A DNA stretch of 12,981 bases, from NCBI GenBank assembly GCA_043424675.1, contig JBHWPB010000088.1:1-12981 (forward strand), read 5' to 3'. The translations under genes and the position numbers were made by a program. Each line of letters opens with the position of its first letter. Position 1 is the first letter of the stretch. Below, one piece after another: positions 1-6,407 of the stretch. The stretch is from JBHWPB01 sp043424675. GTDB lineage: Bacteria > Bacillota > Bacilli > Lactobacillales > Carnobacteriaceae_A. Under the pieces are notes generated by a model. It was not told the origin of the DNA. It made no database searches and saw only the letters and a program-made list of their open reading frames with translations.

Positions 1-2
1 TT

Positions 3-53
3 AGTGTTCAGCATCACTATGGTCACCTTGTCAAAGATTATATTGAGAAATAA
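3..53 (+). CDS. C-terminal end of an unidentified protein (5' truncated by the window edge)
   Basis: Frame 3 from the left edge reads SVQHHYGHLVKDYIEK and stops at TAA 51-53. The mix of charged and aromatic residues looks like a genuine protein C-terminus, and the same-strand RluA gene begins 68 bases later. Frame 1 is also open here, but its product is less protein-like. Too little remains to name a family, and no terminator is visible between this stop and the next gene. Confidence 0.35.
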   Translation, partial: SVQHHYGHLVKDYIEK

Positions 54-62
54 TATAGAATG

Positions 63-89
63 TTGTTATTTTCCTCCTCATGGTAGAAT
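63..89 (+). promoter_or_regulatory. Candidate promoter for the pseudouridine synthase gene
   Basis: An extended -10 element, TGGTAGAAT (81-89), lies 32 bases before the start codon. A TTGTTA that could act as -35 lies at 63-68, with a short 15-base spacer. The TG extension could compensate for the poor spacing. This is pattern matching only. Confidence 0.35.
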
Positions 90-121
90 AAGAACACGAG
101 AATGACAATGAAGGAGTTTAT

Positions 122-994
122 ATGAAAAAGTTTATTGTAGACAAGAATGAAGAACTATTGAAATATATGCAGGACCAATTTGCCAACTATTCACGCACAA
201 GAGTCAAGAAAATGTTGCAACACGGCCAGTTTATTATTGACGGACGATCGATCACTCAATTCGACCACCCTCTAGAAAAAGGACAAGTCGTCTACGTCCT
301 TTCACAAAGAGAGTCTAAGCAAATTGACTATTTAGAAAATATATCTATTATTTATGAAGATAATGAGCTCGTTGTTATAGAAAAAGAAGCCGGCCTTTTA
401 TCCGTGCCGACGGACGATCCGAAACCTGATGAAGACTCTGCCCTCATTCAACTCATGGGTTATCTCAAAGAGATCGACCCTACTGAACAGATCTATTCCG
501 TTCATCGTCTGGATCGTGACACTTCTGGAGTGATGCTCTTCGCTAAAGACAAAGGAATTCAAGAAGCCTTACAAGAAAACTGGTCGGAACTTGTGACAAC
601 TCGCGGCTATACAGCTGTAGTCGAAGGAGATTTTTCCCATGAACCAGGGACGTATACCTCCTGGCTTAAAGAATTAGCTAACATGCAGATGATCTCTTCG
701 CAGACAGATAATGGAGGCAAGTTCGCTGAAACCAAATATCGCAAAGTGAAATCTAACGGCGACTATTCCCTTATGGAAGTCGAGTTGGTTACTGGACGTC
801 GCAATCAGATTCGTGTCCACATGAAGGATCTGGGACATCCTGTCGTCGGTGACAGTAAGTACGGCAATAAGTCTAATCCGATTAAGCGTTTGGGGCTTCA
901 TGCTTCTAAGTTAGAACTGATTCACCCGATTACCAGAGAAAAATTAACCTTCGAATCTGAAGTTCCCGAAGAGTTCTTGAAATTAGTAAAATAG
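122..994 (+). CDS. RluA-family RNA pseudouridine synthase
   Basis: Isomerises specific uridines in structured RNA (23S rRNA or tRNA) to pseudouridine in the cytoplasm. The 290-residue protein has the usual two-part layout: an S4-like RNA-binding segment at about residues 20-60 (SRTRVKKMLQHGQ), then the RluA catalytic fold. The catalytic motif HRLDRDTSG is at 128-136, with Asp131 the expected nucleophile. The conserved GRRNQIRVHM (225-234) and GHPVVGDSKYG (238-248) boxes follow, and the length is normal for the family. The start is set by AAGGAG at 111-116, six bases before the ATG. The gene stands alone and ends at a strong hairpin. The exact target uridine cannot be told from sequence; RluD-, RluC- and YlyB/YjbO-type paralogues share these motifs. 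Confidence 0.93.
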   Translation: MKKFIVDKNEELLKYMQDQFANYSRTRVKKMLQHGQFIIDGRSITQFDHPLEKGQVVYVLSQRESKQIDYLENISIIYEDNELVVIEKEAGLLSVPTDDPKPDEDSALIQLMGYLKEIDPTEQIYSVHRLDRDTSGVMLFAKDKGIQEALQENWSELVTTRGYTAVVEGDFSHEPGTYTSWLKELANMQMISSQTDNGGKFAETKYRKVKSNGDYSLMEVELVTGRRNQIRVHMKDLGHPVVGDSKYGNKSNPIKRLGLHASKLELIHPITREKLTFESEVPEEFLKLVK

Positions 995-1000
995 AGGATC

Positions 1001-1039
1001 ATCAAAAAAGAGGCTTGTCTCCAAGCCTCTTTTTTTGAT
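1001..1039. terminator. Bidirectional Rho-independent terminator between convergent genes
   Basis: GAGGCTTG (1010-1017) and CAAGCCTC (1022-1029) pair around a TCTC loop. The stem is flanked by six A on the left and seven T on the right, so it can end transcription of the pseudouridine synthase on + and of the YetF-like gene on -. Confidence 0.9.
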
Positions 1040-1112
1040 TATTTAAAGCAGCTTTCTGCTGTTGGGCACATTCTCGTTGCCAGTGCTTTCAAGATTATAA
1101 ACAGCCGTAGTT

Positions 1113-1784
1113 TCAACCATCCAGCTTCATCTCCATTGAGCTTTTCATTTCGTAAGGGGCGACATAGATACCTTCACCCGGAATCCATTCACAATAGAAG
1201 ACGTCTTCTATTTTATTGAACCCTTTTTGTCTAAGATTTTGAAACAGCCATTCCTTATCCCGGTCCATACTCTTCAAGGTTTCCTCTTCGATTCGTCCCT
1301 CATCTACCAGGAGAATCGAAGGAACATCCTCCCGATCTTTGCGAATGACGTTGATTTTCCCATCTATTTCCAAGATAGCGTAATTAGCATCGCGCAGAGC
1401 GAAACAGTTATTTTGGCGGAGCATAGCGCGCAACTGTTCCAGATCGATCTGATTTTCTTCCAAAACTTTGCGATTGATTTTCCCCTCGCTGATGAGGACA
1501 GCGGGCTCGCCTTGCAGAATTTTGGAGACAAAGAAAGTCTTTTTAATCGTATAGTTGATCAAAAAGACCCAGCCTCCCCAAAGCAGCAAACCGTAAAAAA
1601 CGTTCCAAATTGTGACGTCAGGATCATAGAGAGGACCTTCTAGAATACCCCCCAGCACCAAGAAATAGATCAGATCAAAAGGAGTCAGCTCGGCAGCTGT
1701 TTTCTTCCCTATCATACGGAGGATAAGAAAGACAAGAGCCGATCCCAACAACAATTTTAAGGTAATATTGACGTACATATCCAT
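1113..1784 (-). CDS. YetF/DUF421-family membrane protein
   Basis: The 223-residue protein has the DUF421 (YetF) architecture. The first ~80 residues contain hydrophobic helices (for example LLLGSALVFLILRMIGKK, LIYFLVLGGILEGPLY and the WNVFYGLLLWGGWVFLI stretch). A cytoplasmic alpha/beta part follows, with the family hallmarks LRQNNCFALRDANYAILE and INVIRK. Members of this family sit in the membrane of endospore formers and other Firmicutes; their biochemical role is poorly defined. The ATG at 1784 is preferred because GAAAGGA lies seven bases upstream. A TTG at 1802 in the same frame would overlap that ribosome binding site and add MERNTP, so I reject it. The gene is monocistronic, with its own promoter at 1844-1872, and ends near the shared hairpin at 1001-1039. 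Confidence 0.9.
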   Translation of the reverse strand: MDMYVNITLKLLLGSALVFLILRMIGKKTAAELTPFDLIYFLVLGGILEGPLYDPDVTIWNVFYGLLLWGGWVFLINYTIKKTFFVSKILQGEPAVLISEGKINRKVLEENQIDLEQLRAMLRQNNCFALRDANYAILEIDGKINVIRKDREDVPSILLVDEGRIEEETLKSMDRDKEWLFQNLRQKGFNKIEDVFYCEWIPGEGIYVAPYEMKSSMEMKLDG

Positions 1785-1843
1785 AGGAGTATTCCTTTCC
1801 AAAGCACTATTTTTAAAATCTTATAATCAGGTTTTCACACTAT

Positions 1844-1872
1844 ATTATAGAGAGTAGAGGGGGTGATTACAA
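1844..1872 (-). promoter_or_regulatory. Sigma-A-type promoter of the YetF-like gene
   Basis: On the minus strand TTGTAA (1867-1872) is followed by a 17-base spacer and a perfect TATAAT (1844-1849), about 60 bases upstream of the ATG at 1784. Confidence 0.7.
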
Positions 1873-1902
1873 TTTAAAAAAGAAAGATTTCACCGTTAAA
1901 AG

Positions 1903-1947
1903 ATAAAAAAAGAAACCACTCATCCATTGCTGGAGAGAGTCGTTTCT
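1903..1947 (-). terminator. Terminator of the YhfK-like SDR gene
   Basis: AGAAACCACTC (1911-1921) and GAGTCGTTTCT (1937-1947) pair with one mismatch, and an inner TCCA/TGGA stem closes the loop. Read on the minus strand the hairpin is followed by a run of T (1904-1910 on +, all A apart from a T at the edge), placing it about 57 bases past the SDR stop codon. Confidence 0.85.
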
Positions 1948-2003
1948 CTTTTGAGCATCAGTCAGAAATCTTTTGTTCAGCTTTCCTCAGAAAACTTGAT
2001 GAA

Positions 2004-2678
2004 TTAAAGTTCACTCAAGGCTTCTGCAATTGGAACTTCTCCTGAGGTGACATCGAATTCTGTATTGAGAGTATGATCATTTTTTAAGCTTTCAATAACG
2101 ACAGAAACAACATCTTCACGTGGTATCTTTAAAGATCGGTCCTCTGTCTCCAAGTACTCTGAAACTTCCACTTTTCCTGTGCCTTTTTCATTCGTTAAAC
2201 TCGTTGGACGAATAATCGTGTAGGTAAGCCCGCTCTCTAACAACCACGCATCCGCATAATACTTCGCGGCGTGATAGTAGCTCGCTGTTTGAGATTTATT
2301 CATACTATAGGACCAGACCTCGCGTCGGTTCGCATTGATCGCACTGATCATGACAAAGCGCTTGACGCCTGTCCGTTTAGCGGCTTCCATCGCTTTGACA
2401 GCCCCGTCCAAGTCCACCATCATGGTCTTATCTGCACCTGTCGCTCCACCAGAACCTGCAGCAAAAATGACGGTATCTATCCCATCCATCGCTTCGCCGA
2501 GGTGTTTGATATCCTTTTCTAAATCAACTTTTACTGTCTCAATTCCGCGCGCCTGAGCTTCTTTGATCTGGTCGTCTTTACGGTAGCCTGATCTCAAGTT
2601 AAAGGTATCATCTCCCTGCATTTTATCTGTCAAAATCCGTCCGATTTGGCCATTTGCGCCAATAAGCAAAACGTTCAT
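2004..2678 (-). CDS. YhfK-like atypical SDR (NAD(P)-binding oxidoreductase)
   Basis: The 224-residue protein is a Rossmann-fold atypical short-chain dehydrogenase. The glycine-rich dinucleotide loop is IGANGQIGR at 6-14. A central VIFAAGSGGATGADKT segment (70-84) and FVMISA (108-113) follow, then Tyr135-x-x-x-Lys139 (YHAAK) as the candidate active-site pair and TIIRPTSLTNEKGTG (154-168). This matches the NAD(P)H-binding SDR_a5 family represented by B. subtilis YhfK and yeast-type NmrA relatives; the physiological substrate is not known. AAAGGA lies upstream of the ATG at 2678, with slightly long spacing. The gene sits 65 bases downstream of another oxidoreductase on the same strand, so co-transcription is possible, but a -10-like TATACT at 2702-2707 suggests its own promoter as well. 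Confidence 0.9.
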   Translation of the reverse strand: MNVLLIGANGQIGRILTDKMQGDDTFNLRSGYRKDDQIKEAQARGIETVKVDLEKDIKHLGEAMDGIDTVIFAAGSGGATGADKTMMVDLDGAVKAMEAAKRTGVKRFVMISAINANRREVWSYSMNKSQTASYYHAAKYYADAWLLESGLTYTIIRPTSLTNEKGTGKVEVSEYLETEDRSLKIPREDVVSVVIESLKNDHTLNTEFDVTSGEVPIAEALSEL

Positions 2679-2701
2679 TTGTCAATCATCCTTTCAGAAA
2701 T

Positions 2702-2707
2702 AGTATA
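2702..2707 (-). promoter_or_regulatory. Possible -10 element for the YhfK-like gene
   Basis: TATACT on the minus strand lies 24 bases before the ATG at 2678. No good -35 hexamer is found 16-18 bases upstream (only TAGTTG at 16), so this is a weak call. Confidence 0.3.
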
Positions 2708-2743
2708 GGAATATTTTTTCAAGCAACTAGGTGACAGGAATCT

Positions 2744-3574
2744 TTATTGATGGTTTTGAAGAAAAACTTTTACTTCTTCGAGACGGTTTAAGGTTAAGCC
2801 AGTAAGGGGAACTTCCTCCTGTATGTCTAAGGCTGCTGTGATAGCTGCCATTAAATCTTTTTTCGCTGTTCCCATCGTCTCGTCATTTCCCCAACTCAAA
2901 ATATTTTCAAAATTCTCATTGACATAACTGTTGCCCGTGCTGACTTTAATGAATTCACGCATCTGGTCGGCGTGGATACCGTACTGTTCGCCCAAATTCA
3001 AACCTTCGACTAAAGCCGTCAGGTTGGCAAAGAGAATCAAATTATTCGTTACTTTAGCGGCCTGCCCCATACCCGGGGCATCGCCCAGTTCAAAGATATT
3101 CTCTCCCATCGCCTCGAAATAAGGTCTCATCTTTTGTAAACGTTCTTTCGCTCCAGAAGCCATAAAAGTTAAACTTCCTTCTTGTGCTCCCCATTCGCCT
3201 CCGCTGACTGGAGCATCGATAATCTCAATGTCATACTTTTCTGCTTCTTGAGCAATCTCTTGGACTGGTGAAGGCCCGAGCGTGCTCGAGAGAATAACGG
3301 TCAAGTCCTCCCGCCCCGATTGGGCAATGCCAGTCTCTCCAAAGAGAACATCTCGCATTTGTTCTTCAGTATTAACGATAGTAAAGATAAACTCATCCGC
3401 TGCTTGCGCCACTTCCGTGTTAGATTCTTTCAGTTCAAAGCCTGCTTCTTTAATTCTATCTTTCGTTCCTTGACTGCGTCCAAATGAAGCAATCGTGTAC
3501 CCGGCTTCTTTTAGATTTTTCGCCATCGGTAATCCCATCTGACCAATTCCAATAAAGCCCACTGTTTCTGTCAA
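2744..3574 (-). CDS. Beta-hydroxyacid dehydrogenase family NAD(P)-dependent oxidoreductase (3-hydroxyisobutyrate dehydrogenase-like)
   Basis: The 276-residue protein has the full layout of the 3-hydroxyisobutyrate / tartronate semialdehyde / glyoxylate reductase superfamily. The N-terminal dinucleotide fold opens with GFIGIGQMGLPMAKN (6-20). The substrate motif DAPVSGG is at 120-126, and GQAAKVTNN (170-178) carries the catalytic Lys174 at the start of the all-helical dimerisation domain. The start is a TTG at 3574, six codons before GFIG and immediately preceded by AAAGGAGAGG with a five-base spacer. An upstream in-frame ATG at 3622 would bury that ribosome binding site in the coding region and add 16 residues foreign to the family. 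A promoter lies at 3660-3687. The exact substrate is unknown. Confidence 0.92.
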   Translation of the reverse strand: MTETVGFIGIGQMGLPMAKNLKEAGYTIASFGRSQGTKDRIKEAGFELKESNTEVAQAADEFIFTIVNTEEQMRDVLFGETGIAQSGREDLTVILSSTLGPSPVQEIAQEAEKYDIEIIDAPVSGGEWGAQEGSLTFMASGAKERLQKMRPYFEAMGENIFELGDAPGMGQAAKVTNNLILFANLTALVEGLNLGEQYGIHADQMREFIKVSTGNSYVNENFENILSWGNDETMGTAKKDLMAAITAALDIQEEVPLTGLTLNRLEEVKVFLQNHQ

Positions 3575-3620
3575 GTATACCTCTCCTTTTTTGGTAAAAA
3601 TAGCCTTAAAAAACGCTGAC

Positions 3621-3633
3621 ATTCGCGAAATGT
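3621..3633. repeat. Near-palindrome centred on TTCGCGAA in the leader of the dehydrogenase gene
   Basis: CATTCGCGAAATG holds the perfect 8-base palindrome TTCGCGAA. It lies between the promoter (3660-3687) and the TTG start (3574) of the minus-strand dehydrogenase gene and could be an operator; a chance occurrence is equally possible. Confidence 0.25.
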
Positions 3634-3659
3634 TTTTGATGTGTCGTTACTTTCATCAT

Positions 3660-3687
3660 AGTATACGAAAGAAATTTTAGCTAACAA
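3660..3687 (-). promoter_or_regulatory. Sigma-A-type promoter of the beta-hydroxyacid dehydrogenase gene
   Basis: On the minus strand TTGTTA (3682-3687), a 16-base spacer and TATACT (3660-3665) precede the TTG start by about 85 bases. Confidence 0.6.
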
Positions 3688-3966
3688 ACCGTATCATTTG
3701 AAATAGTGATAAAAACTGAAGGCCGCTGTTGTTTTAGTAAATGCTACAAAGGCGTTTTAGCTGTTTTTTCATTTAATTAAAGTTAGGATAAGAGTAGATG
3801 AGATTTTTAAGTAAACTGCGACTCGACGATAGTTTTCTATTTAAGGAAGGGAGGGTTGAGAGCGATTAAACTCTGACTGATAGTAAATCTGTTAAACATT
3901 TGTATGAATCGATTTAGAGGAGGAAGTCGTTCAACTCGTTAAAAACAGAAAGGATGTTTATAAAAA
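3688..3966 (+). promoter_or_regulatory. Divergent upstream region of the catalase gene with candidate promoter
   Basis: The gap between the divergent dehydrogenase and catalase genes holds no convincing gene. The best + strand promoter is TTGAGA (3856-3861), a 17-base spacer and GATAGT (3879-3884), giving a leader of about 75 bases. A possible 12-codon ORF starts at 3904 (see findings). The catalase ribosome binding site is AAAGGA (about 3950-3955), unusually far (about 11-12 bases) from the ATG. I looked for a PerR-type operator and a sigma-B pattern and saw neither clearly. Confidence 0.4.
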
Positions 3967-6030
3967 ATGAGCAAGAAAAAAGATCAACATAGGCCTACAG
4001 GCGATGACAAACAGAAACAAATGGATCAGTACCGCCAGTCAAACACAGGTCCCGATAAAGAAATGACAAGTGACACGGGCTTTAAAATTTCCAATGATCG
4101 TTGGAGCCTGCGCGCTGGGAAACGTGGGCCTTTAGTTTCTCAAGATACTCATTTCTACAGAAAACAATCGCGTTTTAACCGTGAGCGTATCCCTGAAAAA
4201 GTGGTACATGCAAGAGGTTTTGGCGTTTATGGTGACTTTGAACTGACAAGGTCAATGTCAGAATATACGACAGCTGACTTTTTACAAGAGCCTGGTACAG
4301 TCACTCCTGTCTTCAATCGTTTTTCTAATTTTATCGGAAACAAGGGGTCAAAAGATACAGCAGTAGACATCCGTGGTTTCGCGACAAAGTTTTATACCCA
4401 AGAAGGAAATTACGATATGCTGGCCTTACAATTTCCAGTCTTTATCATCTCAGATGCCATTAAATTCATGGATGTCACCCATGCCGCCAAACCGAGTCAC
4501 AGAACACATATTCCGCAAGCGACAACCGCCCACGATCGTTTCTGGGATTATGTGGCTAATAACCAGGAATCTGCTCACATGGTGATGTGGTTGATGTCTC
4601 TGAGAGGACGTCCGCGAAGCTGGCGTATGATGGAAGGTTATCCAATAAATACTTTCCGCTTTATCAATAAAGAAGGGAAATCCACCTTTGTCCGTTTTGT
4701 ATGGAAACCTAAGTTGGGCGTGCACTCCTTGTTACTAGAAGAAGCTAATATTATTGGTGGAGTTGACCCCGATTTCCATCGCCGCGATATCATCGAAGCC
4801 ATTGAAAAAGGAGCTTATCCGGAATATGACCTTGGTGTCCAGCTCATCCCTGAAGAAGATGAGTTTGCTTATGATTTTGATGTGCTCGACTCTACAAAGT
4901 TATGGCCTGAAGAAGAGATTCCTGTAGAAATTATCGGAAAGATGACACTAAATCGCTTGGTTGATGATTTCTTCGCGGAACATGAGCAGTCTTCTTTTGA
5001 TCCGTCCACGCTTATTCCAGGGATTGGTTTCACTAACGACCCTGTGTTACAAGGAAGAGCCTTTGCTTATCGAGATACAGATTATCACCGCTTGGGAACT
5101 GGAAATATCAACGAAATTCCTGTCAATAGACCAATCTCTGACGTCAACACCAACTTCAAAGATAGCTATTCACGTTATCTGGTTGATGACGATTATGTCC
5201 AGTATCATGAAAATTCTCTCGCAGACAATTCACCGAAAGAAGTTCCTCAAGAAGAAGGCGCCTATATGCATTACCCAGAAAAAGTAGAGGGTTATCTCAC
5301 GCGAGAAGCTCCAAGTGAATCCTTCCTGGACTTCTTCTCGCAAGCGCGCCTATTCTGGAACAGTTTAGCTGATTTTGAGAAAAAAGATTTAGTCGATACA
5401 TTTACTTTCCACTTGCAATATGTTGAGAGCAAGGCGGTCAGAGAGCAGAATGTCGAGATGTGGGCCAATGTGGACGAAGAGATGGCCAATACCCTGGCTG
5501 ATCGATTGGGAGTAGATCGTCCGACAAACACTCAAGTAGAGGAGTCAAGAACATCTCCTACTATCAGTACGGCTAACACTCCTCATTCGCCTGCCACCAA
5601 AAAAGTAGGTGTTTTAATCGGCAACGGCTTTAACGGAGAAGAAGTCAAGAATGTATTGAATATTTTGGAAGAACAAGAGGCATTCGTACACATTGTCAGT
5701 GCGAACTTAGGAACGCTGACAGGAGATGACGGCACGGAATTAGAAGTCCAGGAAACATTTAAAATGAAAGATCCTGTACTCTATGATGCGTTTTATATTG
5801 TCGGAGGAAAAGCTCAGGATCAGGAGAAGTTCAATCAATACCTGACAGAATTCTACACTGCCGCCTATAAATTCTTTAAACCGATCGGTATGGCATCCAC
5901 TGCTGAGAATTATATGACTGTTCCAAAAGGAGAGAACCCTACCGGCGTGGTCTTTGCGAAAGATAATGCTGAATTCAGCAGTGATTTCCTAGAAGCCGTG
6001 ACACAGACACGCTTTTGGGATAGAAAATAA
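3967..6030 (+). CDS. Large-subunit (clade 2, KatE/HPII-like) catalase with diverged heme pocket
   Basis: Expected to disproportionate hydrogen peroxide with heme in the cytoplasm. At 687 residues it is the length of B. subtilis KatE, with a catalase core (about 35-520), a low-complexity linker (about 521-543) and a C-terminal flavodoxin/DJ-1-like domain (545-687) typical of large-subunit catalases. Distal His81 (VVHARG, 79-84), Arg118/Ser120 in NRFS, and the proximal heme-ligand motif RAFAY (Arg364, Tyr368) are present. However, the GNN(T/I)P motif holding the catalytic distal Asn (Asn201 of E. coli HPII) reads ALQFP at 153-157, putting Gln155 there. FHPGH is FDPST (344-348), TVRDxRG is TAVDIRG, and the usual RDG-x-x-RM box is KDSYSRYL. 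Fold membership is certain from long conserved stretches (VDPDFHRRD, LIPEEDEF, FTNDPVLQGR), but normal catalase activity is not. Lactic acid bacteria that have it need exogenous heme. Confidence 0.93.
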   Translation: MSKKKDQHRPTGDDKQKQMDQYRQSNTGPDKEMTSDTGFKISNDRWSLRAGKRGPLVSQDTHFYRKQSRFNRERIPEKVVHARGFGVYGDFELTRSMSEYTTADFLQEPGTVTPVFNRFSNFIGNKGSKDTAVDIRGFATKFYTQEGNYDMLALQFPVFIISDAIKFMDVTHAAKPSHRTHIPQATTAHDRFWDYVANNQESAHMVMWLMSLRGRPRSWRMMEGYPINTFRFINKEGKSTFVRFVWKPKLGVHSLLLEEANIIGGVDPDFHRRDIIEAIEKGAYPEYDLGVQLIPEEDEFAYDFDVLDSTKLWPEEEIPVEIIGKMTLNRLVDDFFAEHEQSSFDPSTLIPGIGFTNDPVLQGRAFAYRDTDYHRLGTGNINEIPVNRPISDVNTNFKDSYSRYLVDDDYVQYHENSLADNSPKEVPQEEGAYMHYPEKVEGYLTREAPSESFLDFFSQARLFWNSLADFEKKDLVDTFTFHLQYVESKAVREQNVEMWANVDEEMANTLADRLGVDRPTNTQVEESRTSPTISTANTPHSPATKKVGVLIGNGFNGEEVKNVLNILEEQEAFVHIVSANLGTLTGDDGTELEVQETFKMKDPVLYDAFYIVGGKAQDQEKFNQYLTEFYTAAYKFFKPIGMASTAENYMTVPKGENPTGVVFAKDNAEFSSDFLEAVTQTRFWDRK

Positions 6031-6080
6031 TAACGGAAAGAAAGCTCATGATGACAAGAAAGATAAATAAGGATAGAATT

Positions 6081-6170
6081 TAGCTTTTGGGGGTATAGAT
6101 ATAAAAAACATCCCCACATCAAGCTGACCCTCCCCCAGACGTTAGAGAAAAAGTCTAGCTTCTGGGGTAT
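6081..6170 (+). repeat. Direct repeat pair flanking a complementary C-rich segment
   Basis: TAGCTTTTGGGGGTAT (6081-6096) recurs as TAGCTTCTGGGGTAT (6156-6170). Between them CCCCCAGA (6132-6139) is complementary to both copies. The first copy can also form AGCTT/AAGCT (6082-6086 with 6121-6125) plus GGGG/CCCC (about 6089-6092 with 6112-6115). The pairings exclude one another, as in a two-state RNA structure. Confidence 0.55.
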
Positions 6171-6175
6171 TTTCA
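6133..6175 (+). terminator. Probable catalase terminator hairpin
   Basis: CCCCAGA (6133-6139) pairs with TCTGGGG (6161-6167), and GTTAGA (6141-6146) with TCTAGC (6154-6159), separated by one mismatch. TATTTTC follows. The stem is strong but the U-tract is short and interrupted, so termination may be partial. Confidence 0.55.
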
Positions 6176-6197
6176 TGCTCATGAAACCCAAAGTATT

Positions 6198-6227
6198 TTG
6201 GTCATTGCAAAAGAAATCAGGTATAAT
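6198..6227 (+). promoter_or_regulatory. Distal promoter for the ATP-grasp gene
   Basis: TTGGTC (6198-6203), an 18-base spacer and a perfect TATAAT (6222-6227). It would produce a leader of roughly 175 bases that includes the stem-loop at 6264-6315. Confidence 0.6.
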
Positions 6228-6263
6228 AAACTGTAATTGTAAAAATGAGAAACTTTTCAACAT

Positions 6264-6315
6264 GAAACCGTGGTCTAGTTGACTCAGAGCACTCTTCTTT
6301 AGAGGCCCCGGTTTC
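6264..6315 (+). other. Stem-loop in the leader of the ATP-grasp gene
   Basis: GAAACCG (6264-6270) pairs with CGGTTTC (6309-6315); after one mismatch, GGTCT (6272-6276) pairs with AGGCC (6303-6307). It is followed by TAAAAAAG, not by T, so it is not a plain terminator. CTCT (6292-6295) and AGAG (6301-6304) could form an alternative inner hairpin. The role is unknown. Confidence 0.5.
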
Positions 6316-6336
6316 TAAAAAAGTAAGACGTATTTC

Positions 6337-6342
6337 TATAAT
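6337..6342 (+). promoter_or_regulatory. Possible proximal -10 element for the ATP-grasp gene
   Basis: A perfect TATAAT lies 65 bases before the start codon, but no recognisable -35 hexamer sits 16-18 bases upstream. TTTCTA at 6312-6317 is the nearest candidate, with a 19-base spacer. Confidence 0.35.
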
Positions 6343-6407
6343 ATAAACTTGAAGACAGAAAGAGCTATTGAGATCAGTGGATACCAACAGTAAGGTGGAG
6401 AGTGAAA

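Noticed and set aside
3688..3966. PerR box or sigma-B promoter controlling the catalase gene
   Set aside because: TTTAATTAAAG and GTTAAA stretches are present, but neither matches the full consensus.
5910..6263. 117-codon minus-strand frame spanning the catalase end and the following gap
   Set aside because: It covers the hairpins and promoter of the gap, has no ribosome binding site and gives no family-like protein.
6264..6315. Leader stem-loop as a Rho-independent terminator
   Set aside because: It is followed by TAAAAAAG rather than T on +, and there is no minus-strand gene for it to serve.
6031..6407. T-box or other known riboswitch upstream of the ATP-grasp gene
   Set aside because: No T-box core sequence, purine, TPP, FMN or SAM core pattern could be recognised by eye.
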